Assembly: GCF_020866965.1 (NCBI RefSeq)
Contig: NZ_JAJATX010000044.1
Coordinates: 465-34,683 of the forward strand
Length of the DNA stretch: 34,219 bases
Reading direction: 5' to 3'
Source: Microvirga roseola
GTDB taxonomy: Bacteria > Pseudomonadota > Alphaproteobacteria > Rhizobiales > Beijerinckiaceae
Of this stretch, positions 8,586 through 16,910 are shown one piece after another. The position numbers were made by a program, and so were the translations under genes. The notes under the pieces are model-generated. The model was given only the letters and a program-made list of their open reading frames with translations. It made no database searches and was not told the DNA's origin. Every line of letters begins with the position of its first letter. Position 1 is the stretch's first letter.

Positions 8586-9590
8586 ATGAATTCACATCAG
8601 CAGCCCTGGAACAGAGCAATCAGCCGCGCCGATCTGGCCGCGCTGACCGGCTACCGGCATGATCACTTCAGGTTTCTCGAGCCGACAGGCCCCTCGGAGA
8701 CCGAGACGGTGCTGAGAGGCGACGTCCGCCACCTCCGCTTCCGTTCCGGTCTGGCGATGCACTGTTCCGACACGCTGGATGTCTGCAACCTGACGACCCA
8801 GGTGGTCCAGGAGGCCGGGACGTCGTTCTTCCTGTTCCTCGAGGGAACGGTGGACGTGAGGCTGGGTGATCGCTCCTTCACGCTGGGTGCGCCCGACGGC
8901 GCAAGGGGAAGGCAGCCTCTTCAAGGCACGATCATCAACTGCGCGGAGCGGGACGTTCTGACCCGGATGTCCGCCAAAGGGTGGCGCATCCGCAATGTGG
9001 TCGTCACCCTGCCGCAGGACTGGTGCGACACCGAACCGGATCTCGGCTCCGCCGACGAGAGAATCCTCCGGCGCTTTTGCGCCACGCATCTGGCCTCCGC
9101 GTCCTGGACGCCGTCTCCCCGGATCGTGTCCCTGGCCGAGCAGATCCTGCGGCCGCCGCCCTATCAGGAGCTCCTTCAGCGCCTCTATATCGAGAGCCTT
9201 TCCCTCGAAATCGCCGGCGAAGCTCTGTCCTGCCTCGCATCGGAGGCCGGCCCGCAGCAGACCGCCCTTCGCACGAGGGACTACGAGCGCCTCCGCGCCA
9301 TCGCGGAGCAGCTGAGTTCGGGCGGCTCCCTGCCTGGTTCCATCGAAGAGATTGCGCGCGATGCCGGCATGAGCAGTTCGTCCCTTCAGCGGCTCTTCCG
9401 GGCGGCCTTCGGGATAACGGTCTACGAGTTCATCCGGAGCGCCAGGCTGGACGAGGCGCGACGCCTTCTCATGCAGGACGGCGTCAGCGTCAGCGAGGCC
9501 GCCTACCGGGCGGGATATTCCAGCGCAGCCAATTTCGCGACAGCCTTCAAGCGCCGCTTCGGCATATCGCCCAAGCACGTCAGGGCATAA
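8586..9590 (+). CDS. AraC-family transcriptional regulator of iron uptake (PchR/MpeR-like)
   Basis: A 334-residue regulator with a divergent N-terminal sensing half and a C-terminal AraC DNA-binding domain (about residues 235-332) made of two helix-turn-helix units. The first contains SIEEIARDAGMSSSSLQRLFR, and the second contains VSEAAYRAGYSSAANFATAFKRRFG with the final SPKHVR. It is transcribed away from the siderophore receptor, the usual arrangement for PchR-like regulators, which bind the ferric siderophore and activate the receptor operon. In Neisseria the AraC protein MpeR plays this role for fetA. That it senses the imported chelate is inferred from position. A GGTGAGG sequence lies unusually close to the ATG. 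Confidence 0.9.
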   Translation: MNSHQQPWNRAISRADLAALTGYRHDHFRFLEPTGPSETETVLRGDVRHLRFRSGLAMHCSDTLDVCNLTTQVVQEAGTSFFLFLEGTVDVRLGDRSFTLGAPDGARGRQPLQGTIINCAERDVLTRMSAKGWRIRNVVVTLPQDWCDTEPDLGSADERILRRFCATHLASASWTPSPRIVSLAEQILRPPPYQELLQRLYIESLSLEIAGEALSCLASEAGPQQTALRTRDYERLRAIAEQLSSGGSLPGSIEEIARDAGMSSSSLQRLFRAAFGITVYEFIRSARLDEARRLLMQDGVSVSEAAYRAGYSSAANFATAFKRRFGISPKHVRA

Positions 9591-9613
9591 TCTGCCGGAC
9601 CAGACCTGGAACT

Positions 9614-9639
9614 GGAAACAGAACCGCCGCGCCTGCGTT
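9614..9639 (+). promoter_or_regulatory. Candidate EcfG-type promoter before yagU-like gene
   Basis: GGAAA at 9614-9618 and CGTT at 9636-9639 are separated by 17 bases, one mismatch from the alphaproteobacterial general-stress consensus GGAAC-N16/17-CGTT. The -10 lies 31 bases before the ATG of the DUF1440 gene. Short motifs of this kind arise by chance, so position carries most of the weight. Confidence 0.4.
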
Positions 9640-9670
9640 TTGCCCGGACGTGCAGATTCGGGAAAACTCC

Positions 9671-10213
9671 ATGGCAGGCTTCAGGGACCGAGATCAGCTT
9701 TCGACCGGCGACATGGTACGGGGCCTCGCCGCGGGTCTCGTGGCGGGAATCGTCGCATCCTATGCGATGAACGCTTTCCAATCGGCGGTCAGCCGCCTCG
9801 GCGAGGACTCGAAGTCCAGGAAGCCGAAGAGGAAGACACAGGGCTATGACGAGTCCGACCCGGCCACGACAAAGGCCGCGGCCTTGATGTCCGAGCGGGT
9901 CTTCCGCCACCGCCTCTCCCCGCGCCAGAAGGAGATAGCCGGCCCCGCCGTGCATTACACGACCGGCGCGGCGCTGGGTGGCCTCTATGGCGCTGCAGCC
10001 GAATTTGCGCCTCAGGTCACTGCCGGGGCGGGTCTGCCGTTCGGAGCAGCCGTGGCCGCGGTTCTGGATGAAGGCATCGTGCCGGCCGCCGGGCTGTCCG
10101 GCCCGCCCTGGGAATCGCCTCCCTCGAGCCATCTCTATGCGCTGGGCTCTCATCTCGTCTTCGGCCTGACGGCGGAGGCGGTCCGCCGCGGCGCGCGCAG
10201 TCTTCTCCCCTGA
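9671..10213 (+). CDS. yagU: DUF1440 (YagU-like) inner-membrane protein
   Basis: A 180-residue protein resembling E. coli YagU (DUF1440). After about 15 residues, a hydrophobic segment (residues 17-34, L-A-A-G-L-V-A-G-I-V-A-S-Y-A-M-N) is followed by a basic linker rich in Lys/Arg, then two further hydrophobic stretches (H-Y-T-T-G-A-A-L-G-G-L-Y-G and the C-terminal H-L-V-F-G-L-T-A-E). The YagU family keeps a similar H-x-x-x-G pattern. In E. coli yagU lies beside paoABC, exactly as here, which suggests a shared stress or aldehyde role. The biochemical function of the family is not known to me. The start is ATG 9671; a longer open frame extends upstream through the AraC gene but reads as out-of-frame translation. 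Confidence 0.82.
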   Translation: MAGFRDRDQLSTGDMVRGLAAGLVAGIVASYAMNAFQSAVSRLGEDSKSRKPKRKTQGYDESDPATTKAAALMSERVFRHRLSPRQKEIAGPAVHYTTGAALGGLYGAAAEFAPQVTAGAGLPFGAAVAAVLDEGIVPAAGLSGPPWESPPSSHLYALGSHLVFGLTAEAVRRGARSLLP

Positions 10214-10232
10214 CCGCTGCCGGTCGAGATCA

Positions 10233-10257
10233 GGAACCTAGACCGGCATGGACCGTT
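10233..10257 (+). promoter_or_regulatory. Candidate EcfG-type promoter for paoABC
   Basis: GGAAC at 10233-10237 and CGTT at 10254-10257 are separated by 16 bases, an exact match to the general-stress-response consensus GGAAC-N16/17-CGTT. It lies about 125 bases upstream of the paoA start. The same stretch contains an inverted repeat GCCGGTC (10219-10225) / GACCGGC (10241-10247), so it might also act as the terminator of the preceding gene. An EcfG-like sigma factor is encoded at 19399-19950. Confidence 0.55.
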
Positions 10258-10381
10258 AGCAGACGTTTGCTGTTGCATTTCCTGTCCGTGTTCTGCCCAG
10301 CCGCGCAGCCGCGGCCCTCTGCGTCCCAGACTGCGATGAACCCTGCCGGAACCGACCGGACTCGCCCCGAAGGAGGTTCGA

Positions 10382-10894
10382 TTGAACGCAAGCCGCAAAG
10401 GCTCCTCCAAGCTTGAGACTGTTCCCGTCACCCTCACCGTCAATGGCGAGACCAAGCGCCTTGAGGTCCTGCCCTGGACGATTCTGCTCGATCTCCTGCG
10501 CGATCATCTCAAGCTGTCGGGGACCAAGAAGGGCTGCGATCACGGACAGTGCGGAGCCTGCACCGTGCTGGTCGACGGCAGGCGGCTCAATTCCTGCATG
10601 GCCTTCGCCGTCATGAAGGACGGAGCGCAGATCACGACTGTCGAAGGGTTGGCCCGCAATGGCGACCTTCATCCTCTGCAGCAGGCTTTCATCGATCACG
10701 ACGCCTTTCAGTGCGGCTACTGCACTCCCGGCCAGATCTGCTCGGGCGTCGGTCTGATCGAGGAGGGACGGGCGCACACACGCGACGAGATCCGCGAATA
10801 CATGAGCGGCAATATCTGCCGCTGCGGGGCCTACACCAACATCGTCGACGCCATCGAGCAGGTCATCGGGGCTGATGCGGAGGCTGGACGATGA
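10382..10894 (+). CDS. paoA: Aldehyde oxidoreductase, 2Fe-2S subunit (PaoA/YagT-like)
   Basis: The small subunit of a xanthine-oxidase-family aldehyde oxidoreductase, carrying two [2Fe-2S] clusters that pass electrons from the molybdenum site to FAD. The N-terminal ferredoxin-type cluster uses Cys52, Cys57, Cys60 and Cys72 ([10 protein letters not shown]). The C-terminal helical cluster uses Cys111, Cys114, Cys146 and Cys148 (C-G-Y-C and C-R-C-G). The TTG start at 10382 is well supported by AAGGAGG five bases upstream. Unlike E. coli PaoA, which has a Tat signal and acts in the periplasm, no twin-arginine leader is visible here, so the complex is probably cytoplasmic. The gene overlaps paoB by 4 bp. 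Confidence 0.93.
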   Translation: MNASRKGSSKLETVPVTLTVNGETKRLEVLPWTILLDLLRDHLKLSGTKKGCDHGQCGACTVLVDGRRLNSCMAFAVMKDGAQITTVEGLARNGDLHPLQQAFIDHDAFQCGYCTPGQICSGVGLIEEGRAHTRDEIREYMSGNICRCGAYTNIVDAIEQVIGADAEAGR

Positions 10895-11907
10895 ACCGCT
10901 TCTCCTATCTTCGCGCCACGAGCATCGACGAGGCCATGCGCGAAGCGGCAGCCGACCCGACCGCGCGCTTCATCGCAGGCGGCACCAATCTCATCGACCT
11001 GATGAAGTACAATGTGGAGCGGCCGACAAGGCTCATCGACATCACGCGCCTGCCCCTGAACGGGATCGAGGAAACCGAGAGCGGCGGCCTTCGGCTCGGC
11101 GCCCTTGTCACCAACGACGAGACGGCCTTCGATTCCCGCATCCAGGACCGGTATCCCCTTCTCGCCAGCGCAATCCAGGCCGGAGCCTCGCCGCAGCTGC
11201 GCAATGCGGCCACGACCGGCGGCAATCTCCTGCAGCGGACCCGCTGCTACTACTTTTACGACCCGGAGACTCCCTGCAACAAGCGCGAGCCCGGCACGGG
11301 TTGCCCGGCGGCCTTCGGGCGCAACCGAATCCATGCGATTCTTGGCACGAGCGACCATTGCATCGCGACGCATCCCTCCGACATGGCCGTCGCCATGGCG
11401 GCTCTGCAGGCCATCGTTCACGTCAGGGGTCCCGGTGGAGAGCGGGCCATCCCGATTGCCGATTTCCACCGTCTTCCCGGCGAGCATCCCGAGATCGACA
11501 ACACCATGCTGCATGGGGAGATCATTACCTCCGTCGAGCTCCCGCCTGACGGTTTCAGCCGGAACTACACCTACCTGAAGCTGCGCGACCGGCTCTCCTA
11601 TGCCTTTGCGCTCGTCTCGGTAGCAGCTGCGCTGCGCATGGAGAACGGGACTATCGCGCAGGCAAGGCTCGCTCTCGGCGGCGTCGCCCACAAGCCCTGG
11701 CGTGATCCGGCAGCGGAAGCCATGCTCCAGGGCCAGCCGGCAACGGAGGACAGGTTCCGGGCCGTGGCCGACCACATCCTGAAGGATGCGAGAGGCTATC
11801 AGGACAACGCCTTCAAGATCGATCTGGCGCGGCGCGCCATCGTCACGGCGCTCTCGCAGGCGGCCTCGGGCACGCCGCAATCCCAGATCGACAAACGAAT
11901 CCAGTAA
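10891..11907 (+). CDS. paoB: Aldehyde oxidoreductase, FAD and 4Fe-4S subunit (PaoB/YagS-like)
   Basis: The 338-residue FAD subunit. FAD-binding features are F-I-A-G-G-T-N-L (residues 27-34) and T-T-G-G-N-L (about 108-113). Between the halves lies an insertion with four cysteines, Cys119, Cys129, Cys138 and Cys157 (R-C-Y-Y-F, T-P-C-N-K, G-C-P-A, H-C-I-A). This matches the extra [4Fe-4S] cluster found in PaoB and in the beta subunit of 4-hydroxybenzoyl-CoA reductase, and absent from ordinary xanthine dehydrogenase FAD domains. The ATG overlaps the paoA stop (ATGA), pointing to translational coupling in a paoABC operon. Confidence 0.93.
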   Translation: MNRFSYLRATSIDEAMREAAADPTARFIAGGTNLIDLMKYNVERPTRLIDITRLPLNGIEETESGGLRLGALVTNDETAFDSRIQDRYPLLASAIQAGASPQLRNAATTGGNLLQRTRCYYFYDPETPCNKREPGTGCPAAFGRNRIHAILGTSDHCIATHPSDMAVAMAALQAIVHVRGPGGERAIPIADFHRLPGEHPEIDNTMLHGEIITSVELPPDGFSRNYTYLKLRDRLSYAFALVSVAAALRMENGTIAQARLALGGVAHKPWRDPAAEAMLQGQPATEDRFRAVADHILKDARGYQDNAFKIDLARRAIVTALSQAASGTPQSQIDKRIQ

Positions 11908-11918
11908 GGGTGCAGGCG

Positions 11919-14156
11919 ATGCTGCAGGAAAAGGGCTATATCGGCACTCCTCGGAACCGCGTCGACGGACGCGCCAAGGTGACGGGCGAAGCGAAATACG
12001 CGGCGGAGTTCGATGCGCCGGACCTTGCCTACGGCATCGTGGTGTCGAGCGCCATTGCCAAGGGGCGCATCGCATCGATCGATGCGGACGCGGCGCTGGC
12101 GGTGCCCGGCGTGCTGCAGGTCTTCACCCATGAGAACCGCCCTCGCACGGCCTGGTTCGACATCAACTTCCGCGACGAGACCGCTCCTCCAGGCTCTCCC
12201 TTCCGACCGCTCTACGACGATAAGGTGGTCTATAGCGGGCAGCCGGTCGCCCTGGTGGTGGCCGAGTCCTTCGAGATCGCCGCCTATGCGGCTTCGCTCG
12301 TGCGGATCGCCTACGAGCCCGAGACGCACATGACCGATCTCGATATCCAGCGGGATGAGGCCTATGTGCCGCCGCGCAAGCGTACGGGGGTCAAGCGGCC
12401 TCCGAGTCCCCGCGGCGATCCCGACGGAGCATTCGAGCAGGCGCCGGTGAAAGTGCATGGCGAGTACCGCGTCGCCATCGAGCACCACAATCCGATGGAG
12501 ACCCACGCCTCCACCGTAGTCTACGAGGAGGACGGCACGCTCACTATCCACGACAAGACGCAGGGGTCGCAGAACAGCCAGAGCTACGTTTCGAGCGTCT
12601 TCGGGCTTTCCAGCGACCAGGTGCGCGTGATTTCACCCTTCGTCGGCGGAGCGTTCGGCTCGGGTCTTCGGCCGCAATACCAGCTCTTCCTGGCAGTCAT
12701 GGCGGCGCTCGAACTCAAGCGCTCTGTGCGGGTGGTCCTGACCCGGGACCAGATGTTCACCTTCGGCTATAGGCCGCTCACGATCCAGACCATCTCGCTC
12801 GGCGCGAACCCCGACGGGAAGCTCGTGTCCATCATGCACGATGCGATCCAGACGACCTCTCCCTGGGAGGACTACCAGGAAGTCGTCGTGAACTGGTCGA
12901 ACCTTCTCTACCACTGCGACAACGTCAAGCTGACCTACCGGCTGTCGCAGGTCGATACCTACACGCCCATCGACATGCGTGCGCCCGGGGCGGCGCTCGG
13001 CGTGACGGCGATCGAGACCGCCATGGACGAGCTGGCCTATGCGGCTGGCATCGATCCGGTCGAGCTGCGCCTGAGGAACTACGCGGAGATGGACGAGGCC
13101 GACAAGAAGTACTTCACGAGCAAGGAGCTTCGGGCCTGTTACCAGCTCGGCGCCGAGCGCTTCGGCTGGGCGAGGCGCAACCCCGAGCCGCGCTCCATGC
13201 GCGAGGGGCGCGAGCTCATCGGCTGGGGCATGGCGAGTGGCGTGTGGGAGGCCATCATGCAGAGGGTCGCCGCGCGTGCGGCCCTGACGCCCGACGACCG
13301 GCTCGAGGTCGCATCCGCCACGGCCGATATCGGCACCGGCACCTACACCATCCTGACGCAGATCGCAGCGGAGACCCTGGGGCTTCCCATGGAATCCGTC
13401 ACCACGAAGATCGGGGATTCGAGCCTGCCGAAATCCCCCGTCGAGGGCGGATCATGGACGGCGGCCTCGGCAGGTTCCGCGGTGCAGAAGGCCTGTCTCT
13501 CCGTTCGGGAGCAGCTCTTCAAATACGCCCGCCGGATGGACGATTCACCGCTTGCCAATGCGAGCATCGAGCAGGTCACCTTCGCCGGCGGCCGGATTCA
13601 TATGACGAACGACCCGAGCGCCGGCGTCACCCTTCAGCAGGCCATGCAGGCTGGCGGAGTCGACAGGGTCGAGGCGGAAGAGAAGTCGAGCATGGGCCTG
13701 CTGAAGAACATGCGCTATTCAGGATATTCTCACTCCGCCATCTTCGCCGAGGTCCGGGTCGACGAGGAGCTCGGCGTCGTCCGGGTGACACGGATCGTGA
13801 ATGCGGTCGCCGCAGGCACGATTCTGAACCCCAAGACCGCGCGCAGCCAGATCCTGGGCGGGGTCGTGTTCGGGATCGGCATGGCGCTGGAGGAAGAGTC
13901 GATGCTCGACCACAATCTCGGGCGCTTCATGAACCACAATCTGGCCGAATACCACGTGCCCGTGAACGCGGATGTCTACGACATCGACGTGATCTTCGTG
14001 TCCGAGCACGAGGAGAGGCTCAACCCGCTCGGAGTCAAGGGCCTCGGCGAGATCGGCGTCATCGGAACGGCGGCGGCCATCGGCAACGCCATCTATCATG
14101 CGACGGGCAAACGCATCCGCGATTACCCGATCACAATCGACAAGCTGCTCGGCTAA
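11919..14156 (+). CDS. paoC: Aldehyde oxidoreductase, molybdenum-cofactor subunit (PaoC/YagR-like)
   Basis: The catalytic subunit, oxidising aldehydes to acids at a molybdopterin centre. Family features in order: an N-terminal DGRAKVTGEAKYAAEF segment, the FGSGLR-type glycine loop (G-G-A-F-G-S-G), M-R-A-P-G-A-A, and the C-terminal G-L-G-E-I-G whose Glu (about residue 711) is the expected catalytic base. The end, RIRDYPITIDKLLG, is very close to E. coli PaoC. The ATG at 11919 is preferred, with AAGGG eight bases before it; a GTG at 11910 gives three more residues. PaoC-type enzymes take a modified cofactor loaded by the chaperone PaoD, which is not encoded in this window. The gene follows paoB by 11 bp. 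Confidence 0.93.
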   Translation: MLQEKGYIGTPRNRVDGRAKVTGEAKYAAEFDAPDLAYGIVVSSAIAKGRIASIDADAALAVPGVLQVFTHENRPRTAWFDINFRDETAPPGSPFRPLYDDKVVYSGQPVALVVAESFEIAAYAASLVRIAYEPETHMTDLDIQRDEAYVPPRKRTGVKRPPSPRGDPDGAFEQAPVKVHGEYRVAIEHHNPMETHASTVVYEEDGTLTIHDKTQGSQNSQSYVSSVFGLSSDQVRVISPFVGGAFGSGLRPQYQLFLAVMAALELKRSVRVVLTRDQMFTFGYRPLTIQTISLGANPDGKLVSIMHDAIQTTSPWEDYQEVVVNWSNLLYHCDNVKLTYRLSQVDTYTPIDMRAPGAALGVTAIETAMDELAYAAGIDPVELRLRNYAEMDEADKKYFTSKELRACYQLGAERFGWARRNPEPRSMREGRELIGWGMASGVWEAIMQRVAARAALTPDDRLEVASATADIGTGTYTILTQIAAETLGLPMESVTTKIGDSSLPKSPVEGGSWTAASAGSAVQKACLSVREQLFKYARRMDDSPLANASIEQVTFAGGRIHMTNDPSAGVTLQQAMQAGGVDRVEAEEKSSMGLLKNMRYSGYSHSAIFAEVRVDEELGVVRVTRIVNAVAAGTILNPKTARSQILGGVVFGIGMALEEESMLDHNLGRFMNHNLAEYHVPVNADVYDIDVIFVSEHEERLNPLGVKGLGEIGVIGTAAAIGNAIYHATGKRIRDYPITIDKLLG

Positions 14157-14168
14157 GGCGCCGTGGAT

Positions 14169-14185
14169 CGGGCGCGGCGCGCCCG
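14169..14185. terminator. GC-rich hairpin between convergent genes
   Basis: A perfect 7-bp stem (CGGGCGC / GCGCCCG) with a 3-base loop sits between the paoC stop and the stop of the BON-domain gene on the other strand. Its position suits a shared bidirectional terminator, although no T run follows on either strand. Confidence 0.45.
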
Positions 14186-14190
14186 CCCGC

Positions 14191-14919
14191 TCAGCGCCTG
14201 AGCTCACCCGGCGGCTGCACACGCAGATTGTTCTGCACATGCGTCACGCCTGAGACCGCTTCGGCGAGATCCTCCGCCTGGCGCTTTTCGAACCGGGTGG
14301 GGACTGTGCCGGAGAGCGTCACCTCCTGGTTCTTCACGATCACTTCCACCTCGGAGGCATCCACATAGGGATCGTCGGTGAGCAGCCGGTGAATATCGTC
14401 CGCGATCCGCTCGTCGGAGCGGCGGTAGTTGCGTGGTCCGCGCCCGCGATGGTGCCGCGGCTCGCCCTCACGCGGCTCCAGGCCAACGCTGCCGGCGAGA
14501 TCCTCGTAGAAGTGCTCGGCCGCATGGACAAGGCTGCGTCCCGCCTGCCGGTCCCGCTGCCAGGCGTCGCCGGATTGGTGGTGTCGAGCAGGAGAACGCG
14601 GGCGGCGGGGCTCGACGCGATGCTCCCGCCGGTCATAGGAACGGTCGTAGGGTCCTTCGCCCCGGAGCGGGTATTCGGGAGCATAATCGGTGCCGGGCCA
14701 GGGCGCCCCGAGCGGGGCACCGGTCCCGGTCCGGGTGTAGGCCTCGTCGACAAAGTAGTCCTCGGGGATGCGCGGGCCCCAAAAGCGGGTGTCGGAACCC
14801 CTGTCGCCATACTGCTCGTAGGCCGGACGGCGCTCAAGATAGGCGCCTTCCTCGGCGCGGTACTCGTTGTGGAGGTATTCGTCGAGTCCCTCCCGACCCC
14901 GATAGTCCCTGATCGCCAT
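14191..14919 (-). CDS. BON-domain protein
   Basis: A 242-residue hydrophilic protein. The first two thirds are rich in Arg, Tyr, Glu, Gly and Pro and look disordered. The last 70 residues (about 168-236) form a BON domain: I-A-D-D-I-H-R-L-L-T-D-D-P, then V-D-A-S-E-V-E-V-I-V-K-N-Q-E-V-T-L-S-G-T-V, then V-S-G-V-T-H-V-Q-N-N-L-R-V. BON domains usually bind phospholipid and occur in stress and envelope proteins such as OsmY. There is no Sec signal, so it may be cytoplasmic or surface-associated from the inside. BON and PRC-barrel genes side by side suggest an envelope-stress role. Confidence 0.85.
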   Translation of the reverse strand: MAIRDYRGREGLDEYLHNEYRAEEGAYLERRPAYEQYGDRGSDTRFWGPRIPEDYFVDEAYTRTGTGAPLGAPWPGTDYAPEYPLRGEGPYDRSYDRREHRVEPRRPRSPARHHQSGDAWQRDRQAGRSLVHAAEHFYEDLAGSVGLEPREGEPRHHRGRGPRNYRRSDERIADDIHRLLTDDPYVDASEVEVIVKNQEVTLSGTVPTRFEKRQAEDLAEAVSGVTHVQNNLRVQPPGELRR

Positions 14920-14962
14920 GGATGAATCTCCCCAATACCGAAAGACAAGCTGTCGTGGGGTG

Positions 14963-14987
14963 AACCTCGACCTGCCGTCCCGGTTCC
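14963..14987 (-). promoter_or_regulatory. Candidate EcfG-type promoter for BON gene
   Basis: On the minus strand GGAAC and GGTT are separated by 16 bases, one mismatch from GGAAC-N16/17-CGTT. The -10 lies 44 bases upstream of the BON gene start. BON-domain genes are common members of general-stress regulons in this class, which adds modest support. Confidence 0.4.
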
Positions 14988-15003
14988 ATCCGGGAGGATT
15001 GGG

Positions 15004-15465
15004 TTATTTGAGGCCAGGCACAGCACTCACGAGCTGCTGCACCTCCTTCATGCCTTTCAGTTCGGAGAGACTCACGGGCAAGGTGATGCCGAGCTTGCCC
15101 GAGGTTTTCGCGACCTTGACGATGGAGAAGGGCACCGGGATCCGGTCTCCACCCTGACCCTGAGGTACAAGAATGGCGGCGACGATGCGCCCGCCCGGAA
15201 CGGCCACGAGATTGTCCACCGTGCCGACGGTATCGCCTCCGGGCCCGGAAACCTGAGCGCCCAGGAGATCCTTCACGAGAAGGCTGTCCTTGGCGCTCGA
15301 CGTCAGGGTGTCGGCGGCGCTCTTGGCGGCGGAAGCGACATCGCCCGGCATGAGCTGCTGGGCTGCCTGCGCCGGGTTGGGCGTGCCCTGGGCTGTGGCC
15401 GGCTGACTCCCCATCGTGGTGGCGACCATGAGAACGGTCGGAAGGACGGCAACGACGATCCGCAT
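15004..15465 (-). CDS. Exported PRC-barrel-domain protein
   Basis: A 153-residue protein with a Sec signal (residues 1-26, cleavage after A-T-A-Q region), an Ala-rich linker, and a PRC-barrel-like domain from about residue 62: L-L-V-K-D-L-L-G-A-Q-V, G-D-T-V-G-T-V-D-N-L-V, and G-R-I-V-A-A-I-L-V. PRC barrels are small beta-barrels of unclear role in stress and photosynthesis proteins. It is probably periplasmic. The gap to the BON gene is 84 bp and contains that gene's own candidate promoter, so the two may be independently transcribed. Confidence 0.8.
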   Translation of the reverse strand: MRIVVAVLPTVLMVATTMGSQPATAQGTPNPAQAAQQLMPGDVASAAKSAADTLTSSAKDSLLVKDLLGAQVSGPGGDTVGTVDNLVAVPGGRIVAAILVPQGQGGDRIPVPFSIVKVAKTSGKLGITLPVSLSELKGMKEVQQLVSAVPGLK

Positions 15466-15571
15466 GAAGAGCCTCCGATAATCCTAGGATGTGAGGGATG
15501 TGCCGCTCCAGTCGCCCGGAGCCTGCCGTGCCAACCCAGGGGACTGCATTTGGTTCAGATTTCCGACGGGC

Positions 15572-16846
15572 TCAGGCCGAGCCGAGGGTGGAAAGCACGA
15601 ACTCGGACGTGAGGATCACCATCCACGGGAAGAGGAAGAACGCATTCAAGGGGAGGATCGCCGGCATCGGCTCGACCTCCCCGCGCTCATCGGTCGAGCG
15701 GCGCAGGAAGGACATGGCGACTGGCCCCCAGCCGGTCGTGACAGCAATCAGGACCATTGCGATCACCGCGCCATAATAGCGGTCGACGACCCGCGCGAAG
15801 ATTGGAAAGACGGCCCATGCGAAGGCAGCGCTCGTCAGGATCGCAAGCAGGCCGGACGCGGCCATCAAAGGTGTGACAAGCGTTATCTGGTGCAGAGGAA
15901 TGCTCATGATGGCGTAGGTGAGCACGAAGCTCATGGTCGGCCCGAGCAGGAGAACCGTGAGCGCCGCTTCGGGAAAGCGGTCGGGCCCTGCCACCCTTTC
16001 GAAGGTGAGGCGGCTCAATCCTCCGAGGAGATAGGAAATCACGATGACCGGCAGGATGTCCTCGCTGAAGCTGGGCATTATCGCCAGCAGGAGCGCCTGG
16101 ATCGAGAAGGCGAGGGCAATGAGGGCGAGGATGAGCACGATCAGGTGAGTCATGCGCTGTCCGAAGACGCTCACGGCAATCGAGGGCGTCTTCTCGTCCT
16201 GCGCCGGAGGTTGCGGCGGCTCCTTGCCGGCCTTGCGGAAGAATCGACGTCCGCTCCAGGATGCCAGCAGAGGCCCGAGGATGATGCCGAGCATCATCAT
16301 GCCGTGAGCCGTTGCCTGGGGATCGGCATAGGCCGGGCGCAGCAGGTCGGCGAGGGCCGGCGGCACTTGCGTTGGCGGATTGAGGTTGTAGGGCGCTCCG
16401 ACATAGGCGAGCGGCCCGGTCATCACCGCCGTTTCCAGCGGATGATCCGTCAGCAGGGCGAGAGGAAGGGCGGCGAGGAGCATTAGCCAGTAGAGGCAGA
16501 ATCCCGCCACCAGAAAAAGCCCGAAGACAGGAAGGCCGTTGCGGAGCACTCTGGGCGTGAGGTGCAGGCCCATATTGGTGGTGAGCAGCGCAATGAGAAA
16601 ATCGACCTCGACACCATCGTGCGGCATCCGGACGGGAAAGCCGAATCCGCGCGGAAGCAACAGGGCAAGGGCTCCCAATAATCCTGCCGTGATCGGAAGA
16701 GGCAGGAAGCGCCGCAACCAAGGAAACGGCCTGTCGGCGAAATCGACAGCCGCGAAGGCGAGGCCTGCCAGCGCGACGGCCGCATAGAACGGGAGTTCAT
16801 ATTCCTGCATGAAGGACGGAACGTGCGGCTCGCCTGCAGGATCCAT
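15572..16846 (-). CDS. GltS-like sodium/dicarboxylate (glutamate-type) symporter
   Basis: A 424-residue inner-membrane protein with about eleven or twelve membrane segments. Similarity to the GltS family is seen in the first half at R-R-F-L-P-L-P-I-T-A-G-L-L-G and T-N-M-G-L-H-L. The second half has D-R-Y-Y-G-A-V-I-A-M and the closing P-L-N-A-F-F-L-F-P segment. The first half lacks the G-G-H-G-T motif of classical GltS and has T-G-P-L-A-Y-V-G-A-P in that area, so substrate specificity is uncertain. Start 16846 is the longest choice; a second ATG lies 12 codons later at 16810, and neither has a clear ribosome-binding site. It is divergent from the heat-shock genes. Confidence 0.68.
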   Translation of the reverse strand: MDPAGEPHVPSFMQEYELPFYAAVALAGLAFAAVDFADRPFPWLRRFLPLPITAGLLGALALLLPRGFGFPVRMPHDGVEVDFLIALLTTNMGLHLTPRVLRNGLPVFGLFLVAGFCLYWLMLLAALPLALLTDHPLETAVMTGPLAYVGAPYNLNPPTQVPPALADLLRPAYADPQATAHGMMMLGIILGPLLASWSGRRFFRKAGKEPPQPPAQDEKTPSIAVSVFGQRMTHLIVLILALIALAFSIQALLLAIMPSFSEDILPVIVISYLLGGLSRLTFERVAGPDRFPEAALTVLLLGPTMSFVLTYAIMSIPLHQITLVTPLMAASGLLAILTSAAFAWAVFPIFARVVDRYYGAVIAMVLIAVTTGWGPVAMSFLRRSTDERGEVEPMPAILPLNAFFLFPWMVILTSEFVLSTLGSA

Positions 16847-16878
16847 GAACCGCGAAACCGTTGCCTCCGCTCAGGGGT

Positions 16879-16908
16879 CTTGAAAATCCGAAAACCGCTT
16901 CCTAAAAT
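16879..16908 (+). promoter_or_regulatory. Candidate RpoH (heat-shock sigma) promoter
   Basis: CTTG at 16879-16882 and CCTAAAAT at 16901-16908 are 18 bases apart, close to the alphaproteobacterial RpoH pattern CTTG-N17/18-CYTATNT. Transcription would start near 16915, at the first hairpin of the thermometer. The placement directly before an hsp20 leader supports it. Confidence 0.55.
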
Positions 16909-16910
16909 CT

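Noticed and set aside
9608..9639. GGAAC at 9608 as the -35 of an EcfG promoter
   Set aside because: Its distance to CGTT is 23 bases, too long. The GGAAA six bases further gives the right spacing and is reported instead.
10831..12075. A long minus-strand frame across paoB
   Set aside because: The plus strand here is unambiguously the FAD subunit with FAD and Fe-S motifs. The antisense frame has no recognisable domain.
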